Below are positions 35,401-42,300 of a stretch of 64,000 bases of DNA, piece by piece. Positions within the stretch are counted from its first letter, which is position 1; every line of letters starts with the position of its first letter. Under the pieces are notes generated by a model that ran no database searches, had not been told where the DNA came from, and saw nothing but the letters and a program-made list of their open reading frames with translations. The stretch lies in the NCBI RefSeq assembly GCF_965363235.1, contig NC_134840.1, positions 94,686,416 to 94,750,415 of the forward strand, written 5' to 3'. The DNA comes from Mytilus galloprovincialis. Taxonomy: Eukaryota > Mollusca > Bivalvia > Mytilida > Mytilidae. The translations under genes were made by a program, and so were the position numbers.

Positions 35401-37258
35401 TCGTTGCATTGAAGACCTATTGGTGACCTTCTGCTTTTGTCTGCTCTATGGTCGGGTTGTTGTCTCTTTGGCACATTCCCCATTTCCATTCCCAATTTTA
35501 AGCTCGTATACAGCAGGCATCTGTTTTCACATTAACTGAGGACATCACTTACTGTTTACATAAAGAATGCTTATGAAATTTTCATAACAAATTTTATACC
35601 GAAATTCTGTCATAATTATGAGAAAGACTGAACAACCAATTACCTTTAAAATTCCTTTCAGCTGGTCATCTGTTACCATCATTGATATTTGCGAGTCTTT
35701 CAGTATTACCTATAAAAGAAAAATATATGTATTTTTTATTTTAGACAGACAAAAGAACAATTTTAATCCATTGCTAATCAAACTTTTTTGTGATAGTAAA
35801 ATACCAGGTTTAAGTGAACTTCAGTCTGCTCAAGGTTTTTTTCATAGTCTCAAGTTAATTGTATTGTTGGGTTGATGTCTGATATACCCTTTAGGTATTT
35901 TACATGTTTCTATTCCACAAATTTTGGACAATGAAAGTTTTAAAGTGAATAAACATTGGTCCAGAGCTGTCTTATAACGATTAGGTCTGTTATTAAGCAT
36001 ACCTTGCATTTTACAGATCGAACAAGCTTCTTCACTTTAGCTTCACAAAATGCACCTCTATATTTGGCACTAACTTCAGTGCCAACAGCTAAGTATGGTG
36101 GCTCATCACCAGTCTGAAAGGAAAATGTGACAATTTTATTAATCAAGAGAATTTCATTATATGTCTCATCTATCATGTTTATAGAAGACTTTGATTCCTG
36201 TTTTCTGTTTGAACCAATATTGCTTATCTTGACCCTGTGTTGTTGGTTGTAGAGTATTTTTTTAAAAGCACTGAAATGTTCTACCAAGATGTTCCTTAAT
36301 GGATTTATGAGTCATTACAGTCTGATTTTAAACTCTACTTTAATCTTTCTCTCAACATAACACTTTGACTGACATTTTAAGAAAAAAACATCATTTGTAT
36401 TTACTATTAAAGTATTAAAATGTAAAGAATTATCAGGAAATGTTCAAACTTTATTTTCTGAAACATCTGTTATTATACTTTTATATATCAAATGTGTAAT
36501 TTAAGTATTTAAGGTTGTCAAAATTCTTTTAAATTGTTAGGAAGATTGTTATTGTAATTTTCTAATGAATGACACAAACCAGAATGTGACTAATCGAGTA
36601 AGTCTTCAAACCCCGGAATAAGAGTACAGGGTGCTTGTGGTTAGTTGTCCACATTATCACGTCATCTTTGGAGAGTATTTTGAATTTTCTATTCCCTATT
36701 CTGTTTCCTCGACGTAGATGTCAAAGCAAAAAATCAAAACAGCCTACCCAGACATTTTTTTTATATGGACAAGTGGTTGATGAGGTGACTCTTGTACAGT
36801 AGTCAGTACTGTGATTCATTTTATCTGTTTTTTGTTTGTTTTCATCAATAAATGGCCATCAACTGAATGTGTGCAAGAAATTGTGTCATCAATGTTATGT
36901 TTGGCTCTTAAATGCAGAAATTTTATTGTGTATAATTGGTGTATTTGTGACCCCAAGATTGTTTTGCTTTCAAATGCCAAATGGTGTTACGATAATTTCC
37001 TAGGACACTTACAGTTACAAGCATTGAAACCCCCCTTTTCTCAGATATTGTTTCACGGCAGTTTATTCTTCAATGGAATCAAAAAAGGGAGTTTCTAATC
37101 ACCATACATGCGTATCATCTTTTAAGAAGTAACAATAATCTGATAAATACTAAGGAGGACAAATATTTGGAGCCGGGACATCAAAATTGTTTACAAGATT
37201 CAGGCCGACGCGTTTTGAACAGCACGTTTCTTTGATAATTTACACACATAATTACCAT
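8308..37258 (-). CDS. ARID4: AT-rich interaction domain protein 4 (ARID4A/ARID4B orthologue), whole gene
   Basis: Spliced CDS of 23 exons (listed separately) encoding about 1533 residues; all junctions are GT-AG and keep frame. Domains in order: Tudor-type N-terminus (about 4-118, with [20 protein letters not shown] as in vertebrate ARID4), RBB1NT/PWWP-like domain (about 174-235, ending [10 protein letters not shown]), ARID DNA-binding domain (about 298-386), a Lys/Glu-rich linker with a nonapeptide array (597-658), chromo barrel (about 755-810, RLKVRYGGG and YLVHYAGW), a long acidic/Ser-rich region, and a basic C-terminal helix (1483-1528). Vertebrate ARID4 proteins are nuclear, bind retinoblastoma protein and act in SIN3-HDAC co-repressor complexes; I infer the same here. 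It is longer than the roughly 1250-1310 residues of human paralogues. One gene here presumably represents the state before vertebrate duplication. Confidence 0.95.
8640..8872 (+). repeat. Dispersed repeat A (degenerate copy)
   Basis: Contains 'gtttgaattgttttac', 'cccattgttgaaggc' and a final 'acagttgactcattggcac', the same modules in the same order as the fuller copy at 49560-49912. Lies in an ARID4 intron. Confidence 0.7.
9016..9117 (-). CDS. ARID4: ARID4 exon 22
   Basis: Encodes [20 protein letters not shown] followed by [13 protein letters not shown], a probable phosphorylated linker before the C-terminal helix. Phases match both neighbours. Confidence 0.88.
   Translation of the reverse strand, partial: EVIVMKATIKLQDPRLLLNPVHVLLERQNIISI
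9434..10205. mobile_element. TIR element with TACAGTGAAAGT-type ends
   Basis: The left end 'tactgtgaaagtacttttatt' with 'ccaattttcgtgg' is matched at the right by the reverse complement of 'cacgaaaattgatacccacg' and 'aagaactttcactgta'. Inverted termini are about 45 bp, 772 bp overall. The interior has no transposase. The ends resemble TA-targeting Tc1/mariner-like MITEs. In an ARID4 intron. Confidence 0.7.
10704..11932. mobile_element. 1.2 kb TIR element, 6-bp target duplication, possible captured ORF
   Basis: Perfect 15-bp termini 'cagggatctccatgg' / 'ccatggagatccctg', flanked by a direct 'aggtta' at 10698-10703 and 11933-11938. Near the right end, 11770-11910 holds six copies of an AACGATGGCG-type word, one inverted, like subterminal transposase-binding repeats. 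Inside is an 82-codon frame (11089-11337) starting [13 protein letters not shown] and rich in K/R. No transposase is present, so it is non-autonomous. Confidence 0.75.
12303..13847 (-). CDS. ARID4: ARID4 exon 21 (long acidic/Ser-rich region)
   Basis: 1545 bp, residues about 932-1445. Very acidic first half (runs of D/E with S/T), then an [12 protein letters not shown]-hook-like word, Lys-rich nuclear-localisation-like clusters ([21 protein letters not shown]) and Ser/Thr-rich low complexity. The true upper edge is the acceptor at 13847, not the ATG further upstream; the lower edge is donor 'gtaagt', just before an in-frame read-through to a stop. Long plus-strand frames opposite are shadows of its biased composition. 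Confidence 0.9.
14004..14255. mobile_element. MITE family E, copy 1
   Basis: Inverted ends 'aggccataaaaaagaatagg' and the reverse complement of 'atatttttaattgtggcct', continuing inward with 'tttgcccaaac' on both sides. Opposite-orientation copy at 29469-29716. In an ARID4 intron. Confidence 0.75.
14670..14732 (-). CDS. ARID4: ARID4 exon 20
   Basis: Short 63-bp exon encoding [20 protein letters not shown]. Found by phase-matched acceptor 'tttacag' and donor 'gtatgt'; it joins the flanking exons without a frame break. Confidence 0.8.
15255..15685 (+). repeat. Dispersed repeat with internal ~180-bp duplication
   Basis: Two related halves both read 'ggtcaaggtagttt', then 'gaaacttagta' and 'tgatctttctaat'. 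The block starts near 'ggggcattatgttttctggt' and ends near 'ttagacacattcttg'. I recall similar blocks in bivalve genomes; coding potential is absent. Confidence 0.6.
15841..16009 (-). CDS. ARID4: ARID4 exon 19
   Basis: Encodes a Ser/Pro/Arg-rich basic region ([20 protein letters not shown]) ending [12 protein letters not shown]. The FKCFE word (residues 902-906) resembles the LxCxE retinoblastoma-binding motif but has Phe in place of Leu. Confidence 0.88.
16273..16470. repeat. Palindromic AT-rich repeat (aatcgatt words)
   Basis: Repeated 'gtaatcgattac' words and their inverses from about 16299 to 16451, preceded by 'cagggatggggtcaattac', which resembles the end of an hAT-type element. It adjoins the LINE fragment. 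Confidence 0.5.
16500..17120 (-). pseudogene. 3' fragment of a CR1/L2-like LINE reverse-transcriptase ORF
   Basis: Minus-strand reading starts about [14 protein letters not shown] and continues [18 protein letters not shown] to a Cys/His tail, [15 protein letters not shown] then VCPAYRQFR, typical of the region after the reverse transcriptase in CR1/L2/Jockey-type LINEs. An in-frame TAA at 17001-17003 breaks it and the catalytic domain is absent. Dead fragment within an ARID4 intron. Confidence 0.75.
17168..17327 (-). CDS. ARID4: ARID4 exon 18 (chromo barrel end)
   Basis: Begins [11 protein letters not shown] (vertebrate YDEWIKADKIV), then a Lys-rich and Gln/Pro-rich stretch ending LTPQQQ. 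A LINE fragment lies 60-70 bases downstream in the intron. Confidence 0.93.
17925..17992 (-). CDS. ARID4: ARID4 exon 17 (chromo barrel middle)
   Basis: Encodes [13 protein letters not shown], the aromatic strand of the chromo barrel (vertebrate LYLVHYCGWNVR). Confidence 0.93.
18389..18482 (-). CDS. ARID4: ARID4 exon 16 (chromo barrel start)
   Basis: Encodes [20 protein letters not shown], the first strands of the chromo barrel (vertebrate YPPGMKVQVRYGRGKNQKMY). Confidence 0.93.
18814..19166. repeat. 59-bp minisatellite, six copies
   Basis: The unit starts 'acatgcctgacacaatcaat' and ends 'catttaactatt'; copies start at 18814, 18873, 18932, 18991, 19050 and 19109. The copies are almost identical, with a few changes in the first. 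It lies in the ARID4 intron beside exon 15. Confidence 0.95.
19176..19366 (-). CDS. ARID4: ARID4 exon 15
   Basis: Begins [15 protein letters not shown] and ends TDEKEKK; a basic linker before the chromo barrel. Its 5' splice donor lies only about 10 bases from the edge of a 59-bp minisatellite. Confidence 0.88.
19889..20674 (-). CDS. ARID4: ARID4 exon 14 (Lys/Glu-rich linker with nonapeptide array)
   Basis: 786 bp, residues 421-682, phase 0 at both ends with no internal stop. The first two thirds are a highly charged K/E-rich region likely to be disordered or to form a single helix. The last third is an array of 8-9-residue units of the form [DE]KKxxxQxx at residues 597-658. The segment has no close match in vertebrate ARID4 that I recall, so this exon is probably a lineage-specific expansion. 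Confidence 0.9.
21165..21300 (-). CDS. ARID4: ARID4 exon 13 (ARID end)
   Basis: Begins [13 protein letters not shown], closing the ARID domain (vertebrate YLYGFEEYCR), followed by a basic Ser/Arg/Gly stretch [13 protein letters not shown]. Confidence 0.92.
21580..22546. repeat. Mussel-type element with ~192-bp tandem units
   Basis: The left end has the perfect palindrome 'gggttccgcggaaccc' (21583-21598). Units containing 'cttctggata' recur at 21761, 21954, 22147 and 22338 (period about 192 bp). The right end is a 'gacgccgacgacg' run followed by the hairpin 'tcgactaaagtcga'. No protein. ARID4 intron. Confidence 0.85.
22910..23004 (-). CDS. ARID4: ARID4 exon 12 (ARID core)
   Basis: Encodes [18 protein letters not shown] and ends HQIKNAYKK. 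It holds the conserved Trp of the ARID fold and the K-x-A-Y-K-K motif. The intron on its 5' side holds the nested element at 23186-26406. Confidence 0.93.
23692..24177. mobile_element. Partial TTAA-type element inside copy 2
   Basis: Begins TTAACCCTTTCGCC, a piggyBac-like terminus, followed by two 'cgatgagtcccg' units each with its own small hairpin. No matching right terminus was found, so it is probably truncated by the next insertion. Confidence 0.4.
24201..26149. mobile_element. Large mussel-type TIR element carrying two tandem arrays
   Basis: Perfect 14-bp ends 'tttatacgaccgca' / 'tgcggtcgtataaa'. The interior holds a 271-bp unit repeated about twice (24925-25460, each of two ~135-bp halves) and a ~160-bp unit repeated four times (from 25469, 25630, 25791 and 25950), then a GAC/GCC run near 26080. 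A 142-codon open frame across the first array is a by-product of the repeat. Terminal fragments recur at 1-150 and 8046-8165. Confidence 0.85.
26850..26944 (-). CDS. ARID4: ARID4 exon 11 (ARID middle)
   Basis: Encodes [20 protein letters not shown] and then [11 protein letters not shown], the DNA-contacting loop and following helices of the ARID fold (vertebrate NLNLFKLFRLVHKLGGFDN). Confidence 0.93.
27548..28428. mobile_element. Possible decayed hAT-like element
   Basis: 'cagggtg' at 27550 faces 'caccctg' near 28395, and 'tgtagctagaacactg' at 28412-28428 resembles an hAT terminus (CAGTGTTCTAGCTA in reverse). Repeated 'agggcaattttacg' words lie at the left. No clear target duplication, so the boundaries are tentative. 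Confidence 0.35.
28618..28898. mobile_element. TTAA MITE, copy 1
   Basis: 281 bp with perfect inverted ends 'aaggtggtaccaaacact' / 'agtgtttggtaccacctt' and TTAA at both outer edges, the target site of piggyBac-type transposons. No ORF. It lies just outside ARID4 exon 10 (28927). Related copies are at 52601, 53256 and 58149. Confidence 0.85.
28927..28999 (-). CDS. ARID4: ARID4 exon 10 (ARID start)
   Basis: Encodes [14 protein letters not shown], helix 1 of the ARID domain (vertebrate FLQQLYKFMEDRG). Confidence 0.93.
29469..29716. mobile_element. MITE family E, copy 2 (inverted relative to copy 1)
   Basis: Starts 'aggccacaattaaaaaatat' and ends near 'ttttttatggcct'; the whole block is close to the reverse complement of 14004-14255. 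ARID4 intron. Confidence 0.75.
29717..30872. other. ARID4 intron, nothing recognised
   Basis: AT-rich intron sequence with no exon signal in phase and no repeat I can identify. Confidence 0.4.
30873..31587. mobile_element. hAT-like non-autonomous element with perfect 8-bp target duplication
   Basis: Ends 'caagggtccggaaa' and the reverse complement 'caaggatccggaaa'. Flanked on both sides by 'aacttaag' (30865-30872 and 31588-31595), an 8-bp duplication as produced by hAT transposases. 715 bp with no transposase frame. In the ARID4 intron between exons 9 and 10. Confidence 0.85.
31859..31965 (-). CDS. ARID4: ARID4 exon 9
   Basis: Begins [19 protein letters not shown], paralleling vertebrate AFEQALEFHKSRTIPANW, and ends with an acidic [10 protein letters not shown] tract. 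Ends in phase 0 before the intron that contains an hAT-like element. Confidence 0.9.
32268..32347 (-). CDS. ARID4: ARID4 exon 8
   Basis: Encodes [16 protein letters not shown] and a Lys-rich tail, the predicted helical segment after the RBB1NT core. Phase agrees with both neighbours. Confidence 0.85.
32666..32890 (-). CDS. ARID4: ARID4 exon 7 (RBB1NT/PWWP-like)
   Basis: Residues about 151-224. An acidic start ([14 protein letters not shown]) leads into [13 protein letters not shown] and [12 protein letters not shown], the RBB1NT core. The exon ends in phase 2 with donor 'gtaagt'; the F codon is completed by exon 8. Confidence 0.93.
33315..33409 (-). CDS. ARID4: ARID4 exon 6
   Basis: Encodes [18 protein letters not shown] followed by a basic GKKSKRGR stretch, matching [20 protein letters not shown] of vertebrate ARID4B. 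The intron on its 5' side carries the 92-bp higher-order tandem array. Confidence 0.92.
33635..34620. repeat. Higher-order tandem repeat (92-bp unit of ~31-bp subunits)
   Basis: The core 33859-34319 holds five near-identical 92-bp units, each made of three ~31-bp subunits sharing 'tttgtctgca' (for example 'cttttacgtggactttgtct'). Degenerate single subunits flank the core on both sides. It lies in the ARID4 intron between exons 5 and 6. Confidence 0.9.
34845..34924 (-). CDS. ARID4: ARID4 exon 5
   Basis: Encodes [20 protein letters not shown] and then HFIESE, nearly the same as the vertebrate DGDE-TLRR-LCLKGERHF block. Residues up to about 118; ends in phase 0. Confidence 0.92.
35140..35233 (-). 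CDS. ARID4: ARID4 exon 4
   Basis: Begins IGEVVELKD and ends MTDSSMYTV, the counterpart of vertebrate KLTDASWYTV in the second Tudor-like segment. 94 bp; the last base completes its codon in exon 5. Confidence 0.9.
35366..35505 (+). repeat. Dispersed repeat B fragment
   Basis: Reads 'cattgaagacctattggtga', 'gggttgttgtctctttggca' and 'cattccccatttccattccc'; the same block recurs at 57858-57995 and 61200-61312. Confidence 0.7.
35644..35709 (-). CDS. ARID4: ARID4 exon 3
   Basis: Residues 39-60, beginning VILKDSQ and ending DDQLKGILK, the counterpart of the vertebrate DDHIKGPLK segment. 66 bp, phase 0. Confidence 0.9.
36003..36113 (-). CDS. ARID4: ARID4 exon 2 (Tudor start)
   Basis: Residues 2-38, phase 0 at both ends. 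Encodes the most conserved N-terminal word, [17 protein letters not shown], which identifies the gene as ARID4. Acceptor 'tttcag' at the upper edge, donor 'gtatgc' at the lower. Confidence 0.92.
37256..37258 (-). CDS. ARID4: ARID4 coding exon 1 (start codon only)
   Basis: The minus strand reads 'caaaATG' followed directly by donor 'gtaatt'. Joined to the next exon this gives M-T-G-D-E-P-P-Y, matching the vertebrate start M-K-A-x-D-E-P-x-Y. The exon therefore seems to be 5' untranslated sequence plus the initiator codon. This is inferred from phase and homology. Confidence 0.6.
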
Positions 37259-37620
37259 TTTGAAAACAATCTGTTTCCTCCCTGTTGAAGAAAAACACTT
37301 CCCTCACTACTTCGTGATGATCTTCTGCTTTCTTCGTCGAGTTATTTAGGAAAAGTCATTTTGGAAACATTAAACAGAAATTTGGCTACCACGACTAAAT
37401 GAAACAACAACTTGTCATCAAGAAATCCTGCAAAATGATTGGTTAAAAATCACGTGGGCGTACATTTTTTTCCCATACTTCCGCTCCAGCGCATGCGTAG
37501 TCAAAGGAAATTGGCGGAAACACATGACGATTTTGTTTGGACCTAACCTGAAAAACTACCTAATTTATAGTGAAAGCCCATAAGAACTTTATTTTTCCAT
37601 GTGCGCATAATAAACTTTAG
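37259..37620. promoter_or_regulatory. Candidate divergent promoter of ARID4 and the SLC25 gene
   Basis: Unlike most surrounding DNA this stretch is less AT-rich. It carries an E-box CACGTG (37451-37456), an NRF1-like palindrome GCGCATGCG (37489-37497) and an E2F-like 'ttggcggaaa' (37511-37520). It lies directly upstream of the ARID4 start-codon exon. The carrier's first non-coding exon was not found, so sharing is inferred. Confidence 0.45.
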
Positions 37621-39288
37621 TTATTCCTTTATTCACAAATTTAAAGATGTAATTTTACTTTGCCTTTATTGTCGATATATTCTTTAGTCAATATCGGCCA
37701 AGTTGTGCCAATTTTGAAAACATCCGGGCATTTTCTTCAAAAGCAAAACAAAAGGTGGCGCTTCGAAACATAATTTTATTTCGCGCTGCGAATTTGAAAG
37801 TAGAAAATGAAAGTACAAACAAAAACATTATTGCTAGACAACGACTAATTACACAGAAAGAATCGTTTTCTTTGAAATAAATGACATGTGGTTTACAGTG
37901 AACTATCCTGCATTTATTTTTTTTATTTAAAAAAAATACAAACAGAAAAAAAATCAAATTTAGACCATAACTTTTATTTTCCTCATGGAGGCTAATCAAT
38001 CTGGGACTTAGATATCTGTTATGTAATGTGTAATACATCTTATCGCTATTTGTCCGCCATTGCTGGATATCACATAGGTTCCTGTTAAATATTGACGGGA
38101 TTATGGATAAGGTGTATAGTCCCAGTATCAATATGCCTCCCTATCTTAGAATTTGCACTATCTCATCTTGGAAAATCCCATGACAGAATTCATATATATG
38201 GTCCTGGGAAATCTTGTGCAGTGTCAGGCATAACAGTTGGTCTTCTTAAAGCCCTTCACATTTAAAACATTCTCCTTTCTTTCTTTTGGTCCGTCCAACA
38301 TACATTTTCTCTTGTAAAGTCTACATTTCTTAGCATATTCTTCAGCAACCAATATAAACTTCATAGTGAAACACCTATCTGCCATCAGCCACTTATAAAT
38401 GAAGTAGATAAACAGCAGTATATAGAGTTTATTTATCTCATGTTATTACTTTTTTCCTATTTTAGTGATTTCAAAGAGCCTGGACATGAGGTGTTGGGTT
38501 AAAAGTTGAATCTTGTACAATGTTATAACTTATAGACACAATTCTGTACATACATATTCGTGCATCAAAACATTTTTTGTTAAACTTGAGTAAGATTCTA
38601 CTATATTATATACTTGAAATATGGAAATCGGTAAAAGGAGCGATCTACAAATGTATCTTAAATATGAACTTTTACACAAAACCTTTGCCAAACATTTAAA
38701 AATTTAGAAATGTTGTCATAATCAGGGACCAATAAACACAGTATAGATTGAGATTCCCTGATAGATGTACAACTTTTGTTGTTAAAAGACTATGTCCCCT
38801 ATTTAATCATTTCCTTTTGTTTGTTTAATCATTTATTCGTGTTTCTTTTCTCACTTTACAGGCACTCCTGATCACATTTTTAGGCGAAATCTTTCTATGC
38901 CTATCCAAAGTTTAAAAGTGGTTATTGTTGATTGTTCTCTGGCATATTGGTGTTTTGTTTTGTCGTTAATTTAATCATGTTGTTGGTTTTCTTCTTTGAA
39001 TTGATTCACATTTTTCAGATTAGGACCAATTGCCTTACAGTACATGCAGTATATATTATGAGGTTTGTTACATGTATTTAATTGTTCATGGCATCATATA
39101 TCAACATCCTTTAGGCCTTGTTGGATAGTTATCTCATTGACAATAGTACCACATCTTCTTAGTTTTAACAGTGCCTAACTATTGTGTACATCTATATCTA
39201 GTGTAATAGTACTACATCTACTAAATGTAATATATTAATTTATGTCCTAGATTTAGGAAATAATGATAAGTATTGTTTTTCTTTTCAG
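37621..39288. other. Upstream region / 5' intron of the SLC25 gene
   Basis: No coding exon is supported. A minus-strand 147-codon frame (37688-38131) resembles nothing known to me. A fragment of dispersed repeat A ('tagttatctcattgacaata') lies near 39127. An acceptor 'ttttcag' at 39282-39288 precedes the carrier start codon, so a 5' untranslated exon must lie upstream. Confidence 0.4.
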
Positions 39289-39345
39289 ACAATGATATTA
39301 ATGATGACAGTATAATTTGAATGAAATAACAGAACTGAAATCAAT

Positions 39346-39391
39346 ATGGCAGATGGTATCTTCCATGATTTCTTTGGTGGATTAATTTCTG
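39346..39391 (+). CDS. SLC25 carrier exon 1
   Basis: Encodes MADGIFHDFFGGLIS plus the first base of Gly16; donor 'gtgaga'. Begins helix 1. Confidence 0.9.
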
Positions 39392-42300
39392 GTGAGAAAG
39401 CAATTAAAGGAGTTCTAACTCTTAATCCAATTTTCTATTCTTTATGCTATTACAATAGCAAAACTGGAGAACTTCTATATAACTTTTTCATGTAATTATT
39501 TTAATTTCTGAGAACATGCAGTTCATGTGAGTTAAAAAAAAAAGACCTGCCAAACAAACAGTTATCAGCTCTTACAAGAAATTTCATAGCTCTTTGTTTT
39601 GACAAATAAAAAAAAATACCATTGAAAGTTCATTATCTCAATAATGCTCAATGTAACCTGGATTTTTCCTAAGTTCCAGAAATAACTGCAATGTAGGAAG
39701 TAAAGAAGGTACACCTGTCAAATTTAACAAGAGTTGTTTGTGTTTTAAGAATTTTAGGAATGATTTATTAAAAAAAATATGCCAAGAACAGTCCTCACAT
39801 ATAATATTTATAGGGATATATTTATTTGTAGGGTCTGCAGGAGTTTTAGTTGGGCATCCATTTGATACAGTTAAGGTACTGAGGTATATTTTTTTTTTTC
39901 ATTTACATGTCCCTTTGTCCTAGAATAGTCCTTGGTGAGCATAGAATAATGGTCTTGAATAGTTTAGCCTTAAAAAAGTTTCTTTAATTGTGCTGTCTCA
40001 CTATAGTGCCTAACAAGATTTTATGAGGTAGACGAAATTGATCTTAAAAAGATCGTATTGACTTTTGATGTCCAAAAATAGGCAGATCAGACATATTTTG
40101 ACTTTATTTACTGACTACATAAGTTTGAGATTAATTGATTCTAATGAGACTGAAAACTGCTTTTTTTGTAAAGATGAATAATAGTTTTACCTGCCGTTGC
40201 CATGCGTAAAATGTATTTCGGCATTTCTCTCAAGAAAATAACTTGTTTAATGGAACAAATTGTCTTATTTGTAAACTTTCACTTTTGTCTCCACAATAGG
40301 CTTTTAAAAAAAAATCTCCCAACTGTGTATTCGGAAAATTTTGTGAAAATAGAAGAAGCGGCAATTCTTTCCTTTCTTACCTTAACTTTCATTGATAAAA
40401 CATAATATCTACTTGTCCAGTGTCCAGTTTGAAGGTCATTTTAGTTACCGTACACATTCATGCACGTTTTTATTAATCAATAATCATGTATGAAAAGTAT
40501 AAACAAGTTTGAAGGTGAACTAATAACAAGTTAATTCAATCAATTTGCCTACAATTCAAAAACAATGACCAGTCCACATAATAAAAAGTAATACGGGTAA
40601 ACTTAGTAGAGAGAATTTGTCAGATATTTTAAGTTCATTATTTTGCAATAACAATTAAAAATTTGTAAACCAAAAGATTTGCTATAATTTCATTAACATG
40701 TCGTTCTGTTTTGGTATAGTTTTTGGATCTTTTGTTTGCGTTTTTAAGGCTTTAAAAAGTTTGGGCTTCAAAGGTCTACATAATTATTGACTTAACACAG
40801 ACAATTTGCCTTTTTAAAAAATTGAATATATCACGAATAATACGTGACAACAAAGTAAAATCATTTCATAAAACACTGCAAAACATTTCATTCTGATTGA
40901 TATAAAGGTATTGTCATAAATTGCGTTAAAATGAACAGTGGTATAGCAAACATCGAATTCCGTCACAAAATGTTATCACACACTATAGTACTTCTCACAC
41001 ATATTACTTGAGAAATCAAAAATGCATATATGGTCTACCATATATACTTAAGAAACTTCATTTAGAAACCAAGATTTTGAAAATTTCATAATATGTTTTA
41101 TACTATACTATAGTAACGGTGGCCTTGGATTGACATATTGAACTAAGAATCTATCTAAATTTCACCACAGTTAACACAGGCACTCGTCTCAGAAACAAAT
41201 TTCCTATATACCTTTATGTGTAATATAAAGGTATATCGGACGAGTGCCTGTGACAGTTAAGCAAGAAAAACACAAGTTACCATTAAGAAAGCATTTGTTT
41301 CCATGAAAATACTTAGCAAAAAATACAAACTCCTAAAAAGGGTTGGTAGATTTCTTATCATTGAATTGTGATGTTTTTACTCATTACATCATTTGTGTTA
41401 TTTATATAACGTTCATAGTTAGTTTGGATCATAAACAAGTATTTTATTATTTTAGGTCCAGCTGCAAGTTCAAGCTAAAGGCAATAGTTACAAGAATGTT
41501 TGGGATTGTATTGATACTATAAAGAAACAATCATGGGTTCGTATTTCATGTTGACATTATTATGTTCAGTTTGATAGTATGAGCTTTATCTGTCACATAA
41601 ATATTTATTCTACCTTCACCTCTAGAATGAATTTGAAAAGGATTCAAGTTTTCAATTTCTAAAAATGTTCAAAATCAAAGTTGCAGTAAATTCAGAAATT
41701 TAGTGATGTTTTTATCATTGTGAAAATTTCTACTGCATAGATGTCACAAAAAAAGAGATTCATATTTTCAATATTGATAGGATTATTTGTAAGAATATCC
41801 TGAAATTGCAATATTTTTTCTCATATTTATGTTAGTTGGTCAACAATTACTATAATAACTGCAAACACAAATTTTGAATCTATTGTATTTAGTTCTGTAC
41901 AGCTAACAATAGACCACTATTAAGTTTGTCCTTCACCTGAAAAAAACCTCATCAATTTACCAGATAGAGGTGATTGTCTGTATTCCTGCACTATTAATGT
42001 TCATCAAGTATCATAGTGTTCATCATGGCATAGGATAAACTAGAAATGATGGTTGTTCTGTAGTACTTAATCACAATTCCCTTATGACAGCAGTGCTGAT
42101 TGTCAATTAAAGAAGTCAATTTGCCGAATAATTTGTACAATATAGCATTATAGTTTTCCAACCACTTGCTCAACATTGGAACAGGAGTGACGATGCCTTC
42201 AACGAACAAATGATGTTCACTAAAACCAAAGTTTTTGACATAAATGTATTGAACTTGAAAGTTGTCTATTAACTTAAAACAAACCACATAAAGTCAATTT

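Noticed and set aside
37688..38131. 147-codon minus-strand frame near the promoter
   Set aside because: No recognisable domain, unsupported start, and it lies upstream of the ARID4 start exon; likely chance in AT-rich DNA.
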